Assembly (NCBI RefSeq): GCF_000733845.1
Contig: NZ_JPOI01000001.1
Location: 1,589,501 to 1,653,500 of the forward strand
Length of the DNA stretch: 64,000 nt
Origin: Geobacillus vulcani PSS1
GTDB lineage: Bacteria > Bacillota > Bacilli > Bacillales > Anoxybacillaceae
Direction: 5' to 3'
A program made the position numbers and the translations under genes. Numbering within the stretch: position 1 is the stretch's first letter; every line of letters begins with the position of its first letter. Of this stretch, positions 18,744 through 28,319 are shown in pieces. The notes below the pieces were generated by a model that was given only the letters and a program-made list of their open reading frames with translations, was not told the origin of the DNA and did not search any database.

Positions 18744-19928
18744 ATGGAAGCGGTGTTCAAACGGGGGGCGGCGGCACGAAAACCGGTGTTTCAGCTCTTT
18801 TATTTTCTCATCTTTTTTGCTTTTGGCGCCTTGTTTCCGCTTTTGTCCGTCTATTTGCAGGAAGAGGCGCGCCTCCCGGGGGCGGCGATCGGCTGGATCA
18901 TGTCGCTTCCCCCGATCGTGACGATGGCAGCCCAGCCGCTTTGGGGGATGGCGACCGATTACACGCGCAAACCGATCGGCCTTTTGATGGGGGCGTTGGT
19001 GTTGGCGGCGCTGTTTGGATTCATGTATTCGCTCGCCGGCAGCTACCGGTTGTTTGCTGCGCTCACTGTGCTGCTGTCGGCGATGCAAAGCGCCATCGTT
19101 CCGCTTTCTGACAGCCTCGCTCTTCGCCATGTGCACGAACAGGGCGGAACCTACGGGGCGATTCGGCTTTGGGGATCGATCGGGTTTGCCGCGGCGGTGC
19201 TGGTTGTCGGATGGCTGTCCGATCATGTCGCGTTTGCGGTCATTTTTTACGCTTTTTCGATGGCGCTGCTGGCCGCGTCGGTTTTGGCCGCCCGCCTGCC
19301 GCGCTATTCGATGGCGGCGTCGGGGGCGTTGACCCGGCGGGATGTGCGCGGGCTGCTGTCCGACCGTCCGTTTCAGCTCCTGCTTGTCGCAACATTTTTG
19401 CTGTTTGGCCCGATTTTGGCCAACAACTCGTATTTCGGACTGCTCATTCATGAGCTGGGCGGGACGCTGACCGGCATCGGCCTCGCCTTTTTGTTTGCCG
19501 CCGGCAGCGAGGCGCCGTTTATGAAAGCGGCGGATTGGCTCATCGGCCGCTTCGGCATGGTGCGGCTTCTTCTATTGGCGGCGCTCATCTCGGCGGTCCG
19601 CTGGTTGTCGTATGCGGTCGACCCGCCGCTTTGGTTTGTGTATGTAACGGCGGTCGTCCAAGGCTGCTCCGTCGGTCTAGCGATTCCGACGGCGCTTCAA
19701 TATGCGCGCCGCTTGGCTCCGGAGCGGGTGCAGGCGACGGCCGTGGCGTTATACTCAGCGGTCGGCAACGGCCTTGGCGCGTGGTTTTGCACGCTGGCGG
19801 GCGGATATTTGCTTGAGCGTTGGCAGATCGGCGCTGTCTACTTGTTTTTTGGCATCTGCACGATCGTGGGTGTGCTCGTGCTCCTTTTGCTCGCAAAACG
19901 AGAACGAACGGCAGGTGAAGAGAAGTGA
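18744..19928 (+). CDS. MFS transporter, HcaT/YwbF-like
   Basis: A 394-aa integral membrane protein with 12 predicted helices of the MFS_1-like (PPP/nucleoside symporter-like) subfamily. Landmarks are FFAFGALFPLLSVYL in helix 1, WGMATDYTRKP between helices 2 and 3, and GAIRLWGSIGFA in helix 5. These carriers typically move small organic acids or nucleoside-type solutes with protons; the substrate here cannot be told. The ATG at 18744 has AAGGGGGG upstream. Its last codons overlap the start of thpR by 4 nt (GTGA), so the two are translationally coupled. Confidence 0.85.
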   Translation: MEAVFKRGAAARKPVFQLFYFLIFFAFGALFPLLSVYLQEEARLPGAAIGWIMSLPPIVTMAAQPLWGMATDYTRKPIGLLMGALVLAALFGFMYSLAGSYRLFAALTVLLSAMQSAIVPLSDSLALRHVHEQGGTYGAIRLWGSIGFAAAVLVVGWLSDHVAFAVIFYAFSMALLAASVLAARLPRYSMAASGALTRRDVRGLLSDRPFQLLLVATFLLFGPILANNSYFGLLIHELGGTLTGIGLAFLFAAGSEAPFMKAADWLIGRFGMVRLLLLAALISAVRWLSYAVDPPLWFVYVTAVVQGCSVGLAIPTALQYARRLAPERVQATAVALYSAVGNGLGAWFCTLAGGYLLERWQIGAVYLFFGICTIVGVLVLLLLAKRERTAGEEK

Positions 19929-20503
19929 AACGAAGCCATTATTTTATCGCTGTTCCGCTGACGTCTGAAGCGAAACAAGCCATTGCCCGATTTTCGGGGG
20001 ATGCGGCGTTGTCGCTGCCGTTTCGCACATGGGTGCATGAAGAGGACTATCATATCACCCTCGCGTTTTTAGGCGATGTGCCGCCGGGGAAAATGGCGCC
20101 GCTGTGCGAAGCGATGGCCGCCGTCGCCGCCAAAAGCGCCCCGTTTTCCCTTGTGCTTGCCGGGCTTGGGACGTTCGGGGAGCGGACGGCGCCTCGCGTT
20201 TTTTGGCAAGGAGTCGAAACGGAAGAAGCGTTGAATGGATTGCGGGGCGACGTGTATGAAGCGTGCACAAAGCTCGGGTTTGCCTTGGACCGTCGTCCGT
20301 TTGCCCCACATATTACGATCGCTCGCAAATGGCAGGGAGCCGAACCGTTTCGCCCGGATATGCTTCGTTCGCTTTCGGCTGCTAGGGCGGTGTTTTCGGT
20401 GCCGGAGATCGTGCTGTATCGGACGAATATGGAACGGACGCCGAAGTACGAAGCGATCGCCGTGTTCCCGTTGCTTGGCGCGCCGATGAATGACCGGAAA
20501 TAG
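19925..20503 (+). CDS. thpR: RNA 2',3'-cyclic phosphodiesterase ThpR (LigT/YtlP)
   Basis: A 192-aa member of the 2H phosphoesterase superfamily. Both HxT catalytic motifs are present: H43-I-T45 in EEDYHITLAFLGD and H129-I-T131 in FAPHITIARKW. Such enzymes open 2',3'-cyclic phosphates on RNA ends, though the cellular substrate in bacilli is unsettled. The GTG start lies inside the stop of the upstream MFS gene (GTGA overlap). The ytlQ homologue follows 11 nt later, so the three probably form one transcript. Confidence 0.9.
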   Translation: MKRSHYFIAVPLTSEAKQAIARFSGDAALSLPFRTWVHEEDYHITLAFLGDVPPGKMAPLCEAMAAVAAKSAPFSLVLAGLGTFGERTAPRVFWQGVETEEALNGLRGDVYEACTKLGFALDRRPFAPHITIARKWQGAEPFRPDMLRSLSAARAVFSVPEIVLYRTNMERTPKYEAIAVFPLLGAPMNDRK

Positions 20504-20514
20504 CAGGTGAAACA

Positions 20515-21453
20515 ATGGGGCAGCTCGTTAAACTCATGGATTGCATTTCTCGCTACGAAACCGATGTGTACTATTATGTGCCGGAGTTCATCCGGCTGAA
20601 GCAACGGCAATGGGAGCAGGCAAAAGCGCGGTGGCAAGCTGAACGGACGGCTGAGGCCAGTGGATGGCTTGAAACGGGCGAGACGTGGGATGTTTGGCTT
20701 GACAAACCGTCATGGTGGGAACGGTTGACGAAACGATGGCGCCGCCGTGTCGCGCTTGCGGAAGAAGAGACGTTTTCTCTTGCGCCGATGGCCCGTCCGG
20801 CGGCTACTCTGGAGGAATTGAAACAGCAGTTTTTGGATGAGTTGTTCGAGTTGCAGCTGAAATGGGCGAGTTCCACGATGATGTACGTTTCCTCCCTCGC
20901 TGAGGCGGTGTATGGCGATGAGACGTTGAAATATTTTTTGCAGCGGTTTCCGGATACGCATTTATGCTTTTACCGGCCGGTGGCGATGGTCGGCAAGGCG
21001 CCAGTGGAGCTGGAGACGATGGTGTTGACGCCATCCGCGCTCTGGTGCATTGCCTTTGTCGAAGGAAGGCCGGACAACATCGTCATGGCGTCAACCGGCC
21101 GGTTTTGGGTGGAACAGGCCGGAACGAACGAAACGAGGCTGGTTAACCCGGTCGTGTCGCTGCGGAGGACGGAGCAGATCGTTTCGGAGATTTTTCGCAA
21201 GCATGGGGTCGATTGGCCGATCCATCTTGTGCTGTTAAATCGCTACGGCTACATTGACAGCGGCGGCCTTTTTCCGTTTGTCCGCTATATTGATAAGCGA
21301 AATTATGACGAATGGTTTTCCCGTCTGCGCCGCTCCGCTCTCCCGCTTCGGCACGGGCAGCTGAAAGCGGCGGAGGCGCTGCTTCGCCATTGCGCCAGTT
21401 TTTACGACCGCCGCCATGACGGGAATATGCATGACGAGGAAGGGCAACAATAG
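20515..21453 (+). CDS. ytlQ: YtlQ-like protein, possible NERD domain
   Basis: A 312-aa cytoplasmic protein matching by position B. subtilis YtlQ, which has no known function. The N-terminal third is charged and helical (KQRQWEQAKARWQAERT). The C-terminal part contains an ELETMVLTPSALWCIAFVEG segment followed by FWVE and a NPVVSLRRTEQIVSEI helix, an order resembling the nuclease-related NERD fold. The usual catalytic D/ExK is not obvious, so nuclease activity is not claimed. Start ATG 20515 has AGGTGA upstream. Confidence 0.65.
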   Translation: MGQLVKLMDCISRYETDVYYYVPEFIRLKQRQWEQAKARWQAERTAEASGWLETGETWDVWLDKPSWWERLTKRWRRRVALAEEETFSLAPMARPAATLEELKQQFLDELFELQLKWASSTMMYVSSLAEAVYGDETLKYFLQRFPDTHLCFYRPVAMVGKAPVELETMVLTPSALWCIAFVEGRPDNIVMASTGRFWVEQAGTNETRLVNPVVSLRRTEQIVSEIFRKHGVDWPIHLVLLNRYGYIDSGGLFPFVRYIDKRNYDEWFSRLRRSALPLRHGQLKAAEALLRHCASFYDRRHDGNMHDEEGQQ

Positions 21454-21471
21454 AAACATCTGTGCATCGAT

Positions 21472-21507
21472 AGGGCGACCGGCCGATGATTTGGCACCGC
21501 CCTTTTT
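21472..21507 (+). terminator. Terminator after ytlQ
   Basis: AGGGCG pairs with CGCCCT, enclosing a CGGCC/TGGC stretch, then five T. It ends the MFS-thpR-ytlQ unit. Confidence 0.65.
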
Positions 21508-21558
21508 CTTTTACGTATGATAGTACTAACGGGAGGCAAAAAAGGGGGGTGAACGAAC

Positions 21559-23745
21559 ATGCTTCACATCAGCCGAGCGTTTGCCGCTTATTTGGATGAA
21601 ATGGATGAAATCGCCGTGCTTGCACCGAAATCCCTTCGCCCCGAGGAGATGTCGCCGTTTACGCTCGTGACGCCGAGCGGGGAGGAGATTCCGCTGTCTG
21701 TGCAGCAAGTCGAGGATTGCGGGGAGACAGTGAAATATGTGTGCCGGTTTGCATCTGCGTTCGAGTTTGGGGCGACATACTGGGTGCGTTCTTGCCGCGG
21801 GGAGGAGACCGATGTGCAAATCGGCGCCGTTGTGCGCACTCCTGCATTTGATGATCGGTTTTTCTATGATGGGCCGTTAGGAGCGGAGTATTTCAAAGAA
21901 CAGACGGTATTTCGCGTCTGGGCGCCGACCGCCACCGCGGTTAACGTCAAGCTTGTTCATCCGCATCTCGACGAGATCCGCTGCGTGCCGCTTGTGCGCG
22001 GCGAACGCGGCGTATGGTCAGCTGCCGTCCCTGGCGATTGGGAGCGAGCGCGTTACACATATATCGCCTGCATCAACCGCGTATGGCGCGAGGCAGTTGA
22101 CCCGTATGCGACCGCGGTTTCGGTCAATGGCGAGTTCGGCGTCGTGATCGACTGGGAGAAAACGAAGCTGGCGCCGCCCTCTTTGCCGCTTCCGCCGCTG
22201 GCGTCGCCGACGGATGCCATCATTTATGAACTGAGCATCCGCGACTTTACAAGCCACCCGGACAGCGGCGCCGTCCATAAAGGGAAGTATCTCGGGTTGG
22301 TCGAAACGAACACAAGCGGGCCGAACGGGACGGTCACCGGGCTTTCGTATGTCAAAGAGCTGGGCATCACCCATGTGCAGCTCATGCCGTTTACCGATTT
22401 TGCTGGAGTGGATGAGCGCGATCCGATGGCAGCGTACAATTGGGGATACAATCCCCTTCATCTATATGCGCCGGAAGGGAGTTATGCGACCGATCCAGCG
22501 GATCCATACGCACGCATTGTGGAATTGAAGCAGGCGATCCGCACGCTGCATGAAAGCGGATTGCGCGTCGTGATGGATGCGGTCTACAACCATGTCTATG
22601 ACCGGGAGCAATCGCCGCTTGAGAAGCTCGTTCCCGGCTATTACTTCCGCTACGATGCCTATGGTCAACCGGCCAACGGCACCGGCGTCGGCAACGACAT
22701 CGCTTCGGAGCGGCGGATGGCGCGCCGCTGGATCGTCGATTCGGTGGTGTTTTGGGCGAAAGAATATGGCATTGACGGGTTCCGCTTTGATTTGATGGGC
22801 GTGCACGATATCGAGACGATGAAGGTGGTGCGCGACGCCCTCGACGCCATCGATCCGTCGATCCTTGTGTATGGGGAAGGCTGGGATTTGCCGACGCCGC
22901 TTCCACCGGAACAAAAAGCGACGATGGCCAACGCCAAGCAGCTGCCGCGCTTCGCTTATTTCAATGACCGGTTTCGCGATGCAGTGAAAGGAAGCACCTT
23001 TCATTTGCCGGATCGGGGGTTCGCCCTCGGCAACCCAGGCGGTCGAGAACAGGTGAAGCTCGCCATTGCCGGGAGCTTGCGAGCGCTTGGCGGGCTGTTT
23101 TGCCACCCGCGTCAGTCGATCAATTATGTCGAATGCCATGACAACCATACGTTTTGGGATAAAATGGAGGCCGCCAATGGCTGCGAGCCGGAATGGCTCC
23201 GGCGGAAGCGGCAAAAACTGGCGACGGCGATCGTTCTGTTGGCGCAAGGCATTCCATTTTTGCACAGCGGCCAAGAGTTTTATCGAACGAAAGGCGGAGA
23301 TGGGAACAGCTACCGATCGCCGGATGCGGTCAACTGGCTGGATTGGGAGCGGAAAAGCCGCTATGAAGACGATGTCCGCTACGTTCAAGGATTGATCGCC
23401 CTTCGCCGTGCGCATGGCGCATTTCGCCTCGCGACGGAGGCGGAAGTGCTGCGTCATTTAACGTTTCTTGAGCCGCTGCCGCCGTCGGTCATCGCCTACC
23501 GATTGCATGATGTCGCCGTCTATGGGCCTTGGGAGGACATCATCGTCGTGCATCATAACGAGGAGAAAGAGAAGGCTATCGCTCTTCCGGACGAGCGTGA
23601 GTGGACGGTTGTATGCCACGGGCAGCAGTGCGGAACGACGCCGCTTTGCCAAGTGCGCGGCACACTTCGGCTTGACGGCATCGGCACATGGGTGCTCGTC
23701 CATCCTGCAGAGGAATCGCTCGGACAGCGTCTTTGGCAGTTTTAA
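21559..23745 (+). CDS. amyX: Type I pullulanase AmyX
   Basis: Alpha-1,6-glucosidase of GH13 that debranches pullulan and branched maltodextrins. The 728-aa protein lacks a signal peptide, so it is intracellular like B. subtilis AmyX. It has an N-terminal accessory region, a CBM48 domain (about residues 105-200, FRVWAPTATAVNVKL), the (beta/alpha)8 barrel and a C-terminal sheet domain. The type I pullulanase signature is YNWGYNP at 293, one residue off the usual YNWGYDP. Catalytic residues are D411 (GFRFDLMGV), E440 (VYGEGWDLP) and D528 (VECHDNHTFWD). Start ATG 21559 has GGGGGGTGA upstream. Confidence 0.96.
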   Translation: MLHISRAFAAYLDEMDEIAVLAPKSLRPEEMSPFTLVTPSGEEIPLSVQQVEDCGETVKYVCRFASAFEFGATYWVRSCRGEETDVQIGAVVRTPAFDDRFFYDGPLGAEYFKEQTVFRVWAPTATAVNVKLVHPHLDEIRCVPLVRGERGVWSAAVPGDWERARYTYIACINRVWREAVDPYATAVSVNGEFGVVIDWEKTKLAPPSLPLPPLASPTDAIIYELSIRDFTSHPDSGAVHKGKYLGLVETNTSGPNGTVTGLSYVKELGITHVQLMPFTDFAGVDERDPMAAYNWGYNPLHLYAPEGSYATDPADPYARIVELKQAIRTLHESGLRVVMDAVYNHVYDREQSPLEKLVPGYYFRYDAYGQPANGTGVGNDIASERRMARRWIVDSVVFWAKEYGIDGFRFDLMGVHDIETMKVVRDALDAIDPSILVYGEGWDLPTPLPPEQKATMANAKQLPRFAYFNDRFRDAVKGSTFHLPDRGFALGNPGGREQVKLAIAGSLRALGGLFCHPRQSINYVECHDNHTFWDKMEAANGCEPEWLRRKRQKLATAIVLLAQGIPFLHSGQEFYRTKGGDGNSYRSPDAVNWLDWERKSRYEDDVRYVQGLIALRRAHGAFRLATEAEVLRHLTFLEPLPPSVIAYRLHDVAVYGPWEDIIVVHHNEEKEKAIALPDEREWTVVCHGQQCGTTPLCQVRGTLRLDGIGTWVLVHPAEESLGQRLWQF

Positions 23746-23770
23746 GCAGGGCGTTTGCCGAGAAAAATGT

Positions 23771-23800
23771 TTGCATGCCGGAGCGGTATTTCAGTATAAT
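23771..23800 (+). promoter_or_regulatory. Sigma-A promoter upstream of ytmP
   Basis: TTGCAT at 23771-23776 and a perfect TATAAT at 23795-23800 with an 18-nt spacer. The transcript would run straight into the hairpin at 23821-23850 before reaching ytmP. Confidence 0.7.
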
Positions 23801-23820
23801 ACAAGTAAAACGGACGGAGG

Positions 23821-23850
23821 AAGGACGCGGCATGGCCGTCCTTTTTATTT
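23821..23850 (+). terminator. Leader hairpin with T-run ahead of ytmP (possible attenuator)
   Basis: GGACG...CGTCC stem with an internal GGC/GGCC stretch, followed by CTTTTTATTT. It lies between a strong promoter and ytmP, so it may be an attenuator rather than the end of amyX. Confidence 0.5.
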
Positions 23851-23905
23851 GGGCGCGAGAAGCAAACGGAGACGTTTCTATTTTTAAGTCGCAGGTGAAC
23901 ACGCT

Positions 23906-24688
23906 TTGGAACAGTTACTAGGTAAGGAGTGGGAGATCACTCCCGCTGGCGGCGCTACAGGGGATGCGTATTTTGCGGAATATGAAGGGAAGAAATTGTT
24001 TTTAAAGCGGAATTCTTCTCCCTTTCTTGCGGTATTGTCGGCCGAGGGCATCGTCCCGAAGCTTGTATGGACGAAACGGCTCGAAAACGGCGATGTATTT
24101 ACGGCCCAGCAATGGCTGAACGGCCGGGAGCTGAAGCCATGGGAGATGGGAAGCGAGCAAGTTGCGGCGCTTTTGCGGAAAATCCATCGTTCCAAGGAGC
24201 TTGTGACGATGCTGAAGCGCCTTGGCAAATCTCCGCTGCGCGCGAAGAAGATGCTCGCCGCGCTCGCTGAGCAACAGCGGCGCCATCCGGTCGGCGTTTC
24301 TGTCGTCTGTCAGGCGCTTGACTGGCTGGAACAGCATGTTTCGTCGTTGCCGGATCACGAATATGTGGTCTGCCACTGTGACATCAATCATAACAATTGG
24401 CTGCTTGCCGACGATGGCACGCTGTACTTGATCGATTGGGACGGGGCGGTGATCGCCGATCCGGCGATCGATATCGGCATGCTCCTTCATCTGTACATTC
24501 CGCGCGCCGAATGGAAGACGTGGCTCGACCAGTACGGATGGGCATGGAGCGAAGAGCTTGGTCTCCGCCTGAAGTGGTATACGATCGCCCATACGCTGCA
24601 CTCACTGTTTTGGCCGAAAGGGAAGGACGGCGAAAAAGAAAAGAAGCAGTCGCTTCGGTTATTGGAACGGGTCATCACGGAGCACTGA
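23906..24688 (+). CDS. ytmP: Aminoglycoside/choline-kinase-like phosphotransferase YtmP
   Basis: A 260-aa cytoplasmic protein with the protein-kinase-like fold of the APH/choline kinase family. The catalytic Brenner-type loop is VVCHCDINHNNWLL with D159. The metal-binding Asp is D177 in LIDWDGAVIADPAIDIG. The N-terminal nucleotide-binding lobe includes GGATGDAYFAEYEGKKLFLKR in two parts. The substrate is unknown. The start is TTG at 23906, with AGGTGA upstream; the next methionines would delete the first strand. It lies convergent with ytzH. Confidence 0.88.
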   Translation: MEQLLGKEWEITPAGGATGDAYFAEYEGKKLFLKRNSSPFLAVLSAEGIVPKLVWTKRLENGDVFTAQQWLNGRELKPWEMGSEQVAALLRKIHRSKELVTMLKRLGKSPLRAKKMLAALAEQQRRHPVGVSVVCQALDWLEQHVSSLPDHEYVVCHCDINHNNWLLADDGTLYLIDWDGAVIADPAIDIGMLLHLYIPRAEWKTWLDQYGWAWSEELGLRLKWYTIAHTLHSLFWPKGKDGEKEKKQSLRLLERVITEH

Positions 24689-24830
24689 TAACGCCCTGTG
24701 CACCGCTTCTGTCGAAATGGGTGAAACACAGGCGGCACTTTCCGGCGCTCGACCGGCGGCCGCCGTTGTCCTTGATCATGTCAGTCTTTGGCCGAGGAAG
24801 ACGTTGTGGCAGCGTGAAAGCAGGGGAAGA

Positions 24831-25100
24831 TCAAGACAGCTCGTTTAACCAATCAGCCAGCTGGCCTTGGTGGGCGGAAATGTGGGCGCTTAAATCAGCG
24901 CTGTATTTCCCTCCTTGGCCATAAGCGTAAATATGGGGGAGAACTTGCTTGACTTGGCCGTCCACCTCATCGTTGGCGAGCAGCGATTTGGCGAGCCGTT
25001 CAATTTGTTCGCATTCAGAAACCGTTCCGCAGCAATCGAGCTGATGTTCGGATAAAATGTCGCGGAGCACGGTCAATTGATGGTTATAGTCGAGCGGCAT
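24831..25100 (-). CDS. ytzH: YtzH-like family protein
   Basis: An 89-aa acidic helical protein conserved between ytmP and trmB in Bacillaceae, with no known function. Two Cys residues sit together in LDCCGTVSECEQIERLAKSL, followed by a conserved HIYAYGQGGKYSADL segment. I take the ATG at 25100 as start because GGTGA lies 5 nt before it; a GTG four codons upstream, within the same stretch, is possible. It is transcribed away from trmB and towards ytmP. Confidence 0.8.
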   Translation of the reverse strand: MPLDYNHQLTVLRDILSEHQLDCCGTVSECEQIERLAKSLLANDEVDGQVKQVLPHIYAYGQGGKYSADLSAHISAHQGQLADWLNELS

Positions 25101-25248
25101 GCTGGTCACCATCCTTTCGCCAGGCTGTACGGTTTTATGATGCCCGGATCGAGCCGAGTGTATGCCCGGGCGTTTTTTCGCGTTTGCGTCTTTGGCGCAA
25201 GTATGGTATCGTCAAACCAACAAACGGAAACAAGGCTGAGGTGTCAAT

Positions 25249-25902
25249 ATGCGTTTGCGCAACAAACCGTGGGCGAAAGACAAAATCGCCGCGTATCCCC
25301 AATACGTCATTCCCGATCCTGAAACAAAGCGCGGGCGATGGCGCGAGCTGTTCGGCCACGACCGGCCGCTTCATGTCGAGATCGGGACGGGGAAAGGCAA
25401 ATTTATCACGGAAATGGCCAAACTTCATCCGGATGTCAATTTCATCGGCATCGAGCTGTACCCGAGCGTGCTCGTGTCCGCGCTTGACAAACTGATCGAA
25501 AGCGGGCTCTCGAACGTCAAGCTGCTGAACGCCAATGCGAAAGATCTGACCGCGTTTTTTGCCGACGGGGAAGTGTCGCGCATTTATTTGAACTTTTCCG
25601 ACCCATGGCCGAAAAAGAGGCACGAAAAGCGGCGGCTGACGTATCGGGACTTTTTGGCGCTCTATGACCGCATTTTGGCGGAAGACGGAGACATCCATTT
25701 GAAAACGGACAATCAATCTTTTTTCGAATACTCGCTTGTCAGTTTGTCGCAATATGGGTTTGTGCTCGCATCGGTCCAGCTCGACTTGCATCAAAGCGGC
25801 ATTACGGACAATGTCATGACGGAGTATGAAGAAAAATTTTCCGCCAAAGGAAACCGCATTTACCGCTGCGAGGCGGTGCGCCCGCCGCGGCGTTCGTCAT
25901 AG
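25249..25902 (+). CDS. trmB: tRNA (guanine-N7-)-methyltransferase TrmB
   Basis: Forms m7G46 in the variable loop of tRNAs using SAM. The 217-aa protein starts MRLRNKPWAKDKIAAYP, typical of Bacillus TrmB. It has the SAM motif HVEIGTGKGKFITEMA (residues 38-53), the acidic strand NFIGIELY, and the catalytic signature YLNFSDPWPKKRHEKRR around residue 110. The start ATG has GAGGTG upstream. A terminator follows directly. Confidence 0.96.
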   Translation: MRLRNKPWAKDKIAAYPQYVIPDPETKRGRWRELFGHDRPLHVEIGTGKGKFITEMAKLHPDVNFIGIELYPSVLVSALDKLIESGLSNVKLLNANAKDLTAFFADGEVSRIYLNFSDPWPKKRHEKRRLTYRDFLALYDRILAEDGDIHLKTDNQSFFEYSLVSLSQYGFVLASVQLDLHQSGITDNVMTEYEEKFSAKGNRIYRCEAVRPPRRSS

Positions 25903-25929
25903 GCCCGAACCGATTGGTCGGGTCTTTTT
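25902..25929 (+). terminator. Terminator after trmB
   Basis: CCCGAACC pairs with GGTCGGG around a short loop, followed by CTTTTT. Confidence 0.75.
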
Positions 25930-25982
25930 CTATTTCCGGTTGATGGAGAAAATGGTACACTAGTGGAGGGGGGAGAGAGGAA

Positions 25983-26831
25983 ATGGAACAGTTGCGAATT
26001 GGACAAGTCACATTGACATGGCTGCAAGGCGGCGTCACCCATCTTGACGGCGGAGCGATGTTCGGCGTTGTGCCGAAGCCGCTTTGGTCCAAAAAATATC
26101 CGCCGAACGACAACAATCAAATCGAGCTGCGCACCGATCCAATTTTGGTGGAAGCCTATGGAAAACGGCTGCTCATTGAATCCGGCATCGGCAACGGCAA
26201 GCTGACCGACAAGCAAAAGCGCAACTTCGGCGTCACGGAAGAATCGGCGCTCGATGAATCGCTCGCCAAGCTCGGGCTGACGCGGCGCGACATCGACATC
26301 GTCATCATGACCCATTTGCATTTTGACCATGCGTGCGGATTGACGGTTTGGGAAGACGGACGGCTCGTGCCGGCGTTTCCGCGCGCGGCGATCATCACCT
26401 CGGATGTCGAGTGGGAGGAAATGCGAAACCCGAACATTCGATCCCGAAATACGTATTGGAAAGAAAATTGGGAGCCGATCGCGGATCAAGTCGTTCCATT
26501 TACAAAGGAAACCGAAGTCGTTCCTGGCATCCGCCTCATCCATACCGGCGGGCATAGCGCCGGGCATGCGATCGTGCTCATCGAATCAGACGGGGAGATG
26601 GCCATTCACCTTGGCGATTTGCTTGGCACGCACGCCCATCAAAACGTCCTTTGGGTGATGGCGTACGACGATTACCCGATGGATTCGATTTTTGCCAAAC
26701 AGCGATGGCTCCCGTACGGCGTAAAACAAAATGCGTGGTTTACCTTCTACCATGATGCCTACTATCGGGCTGTGAAATGGCAGGAAGACGGGACGATGGC
26801 CGCCGCCGTGAAGCGGGAGCGTCCGCTATGA
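25983..26831 (+). CDS. ytnP: Metallo-beta-lactamase-fold hydrolase YtnP
   Basis: A 282-aa zinc hydrolase. The metal-binding HxHxDH is at residues 111-116 ([12 protein letters not shown]), with further ligands in HTGGHSAGH and the Asp of [12 protein letters not shown]. YtnP of B. subtilis and related species has lactonase activity and has been linked to quorum quenching; whether this copy uses acyl-homoserine lactones is not visible in sequence. The start ATG has GGGGGGAGAG upstream. Its last 6 nt overlap the convergent end of ytzB. Confidence 0.88.
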   Translation: MEQLRIGQVTLTWLQGGVTHLDGGAMFGVVPKPLWSKKYPPNDNNQIELRTDPILVEAYGKRLLIESGIGNGKLTDKQKRNFGVTEESALDESLAKLGLTRRDIDIVIMTHLHFDHACGLTVWEDGRLVPAFPRAAIITSDVEWEEMRNPNIRSRNTYWKENWEPIADQVVPFTKETEVVPGIRLIHTGGHSAGHAIVLIESDGEMAIHLGDLLGTHAHQNVLWVMAYDDYPMDSIFAKQRWLPYGVKQNAWFTFYHDAYYRAVKWQEDGTMAAAVKRERPL

Positions 26832-27125
26832 CAGCGGCTTGGCGTCCACGATGGCTCCCGTGTAGGCGTTGATGAAAAACTCGTCATCCCCGTCGTCGCG
26901 GCAGACGCCGCCGCGGTATACGGTGTACGCCAGGCCGTCTTTCTCATACCGCTCCGGCGCCGATTGAATCCAGGAACCGCGGATGGCCCGCCGGCCGCCA
27001 AGGGCGCGTTTGGCCATGGCCAGCGCTTGTTCCGGGGGAAGAAGCGCCGGTTTGGAAACGGAGCGGACTGCATAGATGGCGACCGCGCCGACAGCGGCGC
27101 TAACGAGCCATTTTTTCCAAGCCAT
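26826..27125 (-). CDS. ytzB: YtzB, membrane-anchored PepSY domain protein
   Basis: A 99-aa protein with an N-terminal signal anchor ([20 protein letters not shown], residues 3-22) and a single extracytoplasmic PepSY domain ending [17 protein letters not shown]. PepSY domains often act as protease inhibitors; the target here is unknown. It has a mid-domain Cys in [20 protein letters not shown] precedes the ATG by 9 nt; a GTG one codon earlier is an alternative. It is convergent with ytnP and overlaps it by 6 nt. Confidence 0.82.
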   Translation of the reverse strand: MAWKKWLVSAAVGAVAIYAVRSVSKPALLPPEQALAMAKRALGGRRAIRGSWIQSAPERYEKDGLAYTVYRGGVCRDDGDDEFFINAYTGAIVDAKPLS

Positions 27126-27239
27126 CACGTATTCCCTCCTTGCTTCTGTCGCTATCGTTTAGTATAGCCGATTTTGGCGGAACATGTAAGGAAAACAAAG
27201 CGAATCCGAATCGAGTCGAGAACAGAAAGGAAGACCCCG

Positions 27240-28319
27240 ATGATGAAGGAAGAAACGCTGCGATTGTTCCAAACGTTGACCGAGCTTCCGGGAGCGCCGG
27301 GCTATGAGCACCCAGTGCGGCAGTTCATGCGCCAAGAGCTCGCAAAATACGCCGATGACATTGTACAAGACCGCCTCGGCAGCCTTTTCGGCGTCAAGCG
27401 CGGCGATGAGGCGGGCCCGACGGTGATGGTCGCCGGCCATATGGATGAAGTCGGGTTTATGGTGACGGCGATCACCGACAATGGCATGATTCGGTTTCAG
27501 CCGCTCGGCGGCTGGTGGGATCAAGTGCTCCTCGCCCAGCGCGTGCAAATTATCACGAACGAAGGACCGATCATCGGCGTCGTTGGATCGATCCCGCCGC
27601 ATTTGCTCGATGAGGAGCAGCGCAAAAAACCGATGGAGATCAAAAACATGTTGATCGACATCGGGGCCCAAAGCCGTGAAGAGGCAGAACAGGTCGGCGT
27701 CCGCCCCGGCCAACCGATCGTGCCGGTCAGCCCGTTCACGTTGTTGGCCAACGGAAAAACGGTCATGGCAAAAGCGTGGGACAACCGGTTTGGCTGCGGG
27801 CTGGTGATCGAGCTGTTAAAAGAGCTGAACGGTGAAACGGTGCCGAACGTCCTGTACGCCGGAGCGACCGTGCAGGAAGAGGTCGGGCTGCGCGGGGCGC
27901 AGACGGCGGCAGCGATGATCAACCCGGATATCTTTTTCGCCTTGGAAGCCAGCCCGGCCAACGACATGTCCGGCGACAAGCAGGCGTTCGGCCATATCGG
28001 CCAAGGGGCGCTCATCCGCTTGTACGATCGGACGATGGTTACGCACCGCGGCATGCGCGAGTTTGTGCTCGACACGGCGGAAACGATTGGCGTTCCGTAT
28101 CAGTTTTTCATTTCCCCAGGCGGCGGAACCGACGCCGGGCGGGTGCATATCGCCAACCGCGGCGTGCCGTCGGCCGTGATCGGCGTTTGCGCCCGCTATA
28201 TTCATACGCATGCGTCGATCATTCATGTCGATGATTACGCGGCGGCCAAACAGCTCATCGTTGAGCTCGTCAAACGGTGCGACCGGACGACGGTCGAGAC
28301 GATTCGCCAAAACAGCTGA
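27240..28319 (+). CDS. ytoP: M42 family metallopeptidase YtoP
   Basis: A 359-aa cytoplasmic aminopeptidase of the glutamyl aminopeptidase/PepA-like M42 family, which assembles into large TET-type cages with two metals per subunit. Ligands seen: H and D of [12 protein letters not shown] and [11 protein letters not shown], catalytic Glu pair in [12 protein letters not shown], Asp in [11 protein letters not shown], and H of [10 protein letters not shown]. The start is ATG 27240 with AAAGGAAG upstream (ATG 27243 is equally possible); the frame open from 27174 lacks support. A GGAGAAGC hairpin follows the stop. Confidence 0.92.
   Translation: MMKEETLRLFQTLTELPGAPGYEHPVRQFMRQELAKYADDIVQDRLGSLFGVKRGDEAGPTVMVAGHMDEVGFMVTAITDNGMIRFQPLGGWWDQVLLAQRVQIITNEGPIIGVVGSIPPHLLDEEQRKKPMEIKNMLIDIGAQSREEAEQVGVRPGQPIVPVSPFTLLANGKTVMAKAWDNRFGCGLVIELLKELNGETVPNVLYAGATVQEEVGLRGAQTAAAMINPDIFFALEASPANDMSGDKQAFGHIGQGALIRLYDRTMVTHRGMREFVLDTAETIGVPYQFFISPGGGTDAGRVHIANRGVPSAVIGVCARYIHTHASIIHVDDYAAAKQLIVELVKRCDRTTVETIRQNS

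Noticed and set aside
17892..19451. 519-codon minus-strand frame over pepV and the MFS gene
   Set aside because: Basic, Gln/Arg-rich translation typical of antisense GC-rich DNA, spanning two real genes.
22462..23457. 331-codon minus-strand frame within amyX
   Set aside because: Antisense shadow; the pullulanase catalytic residues are all on the plus strand.
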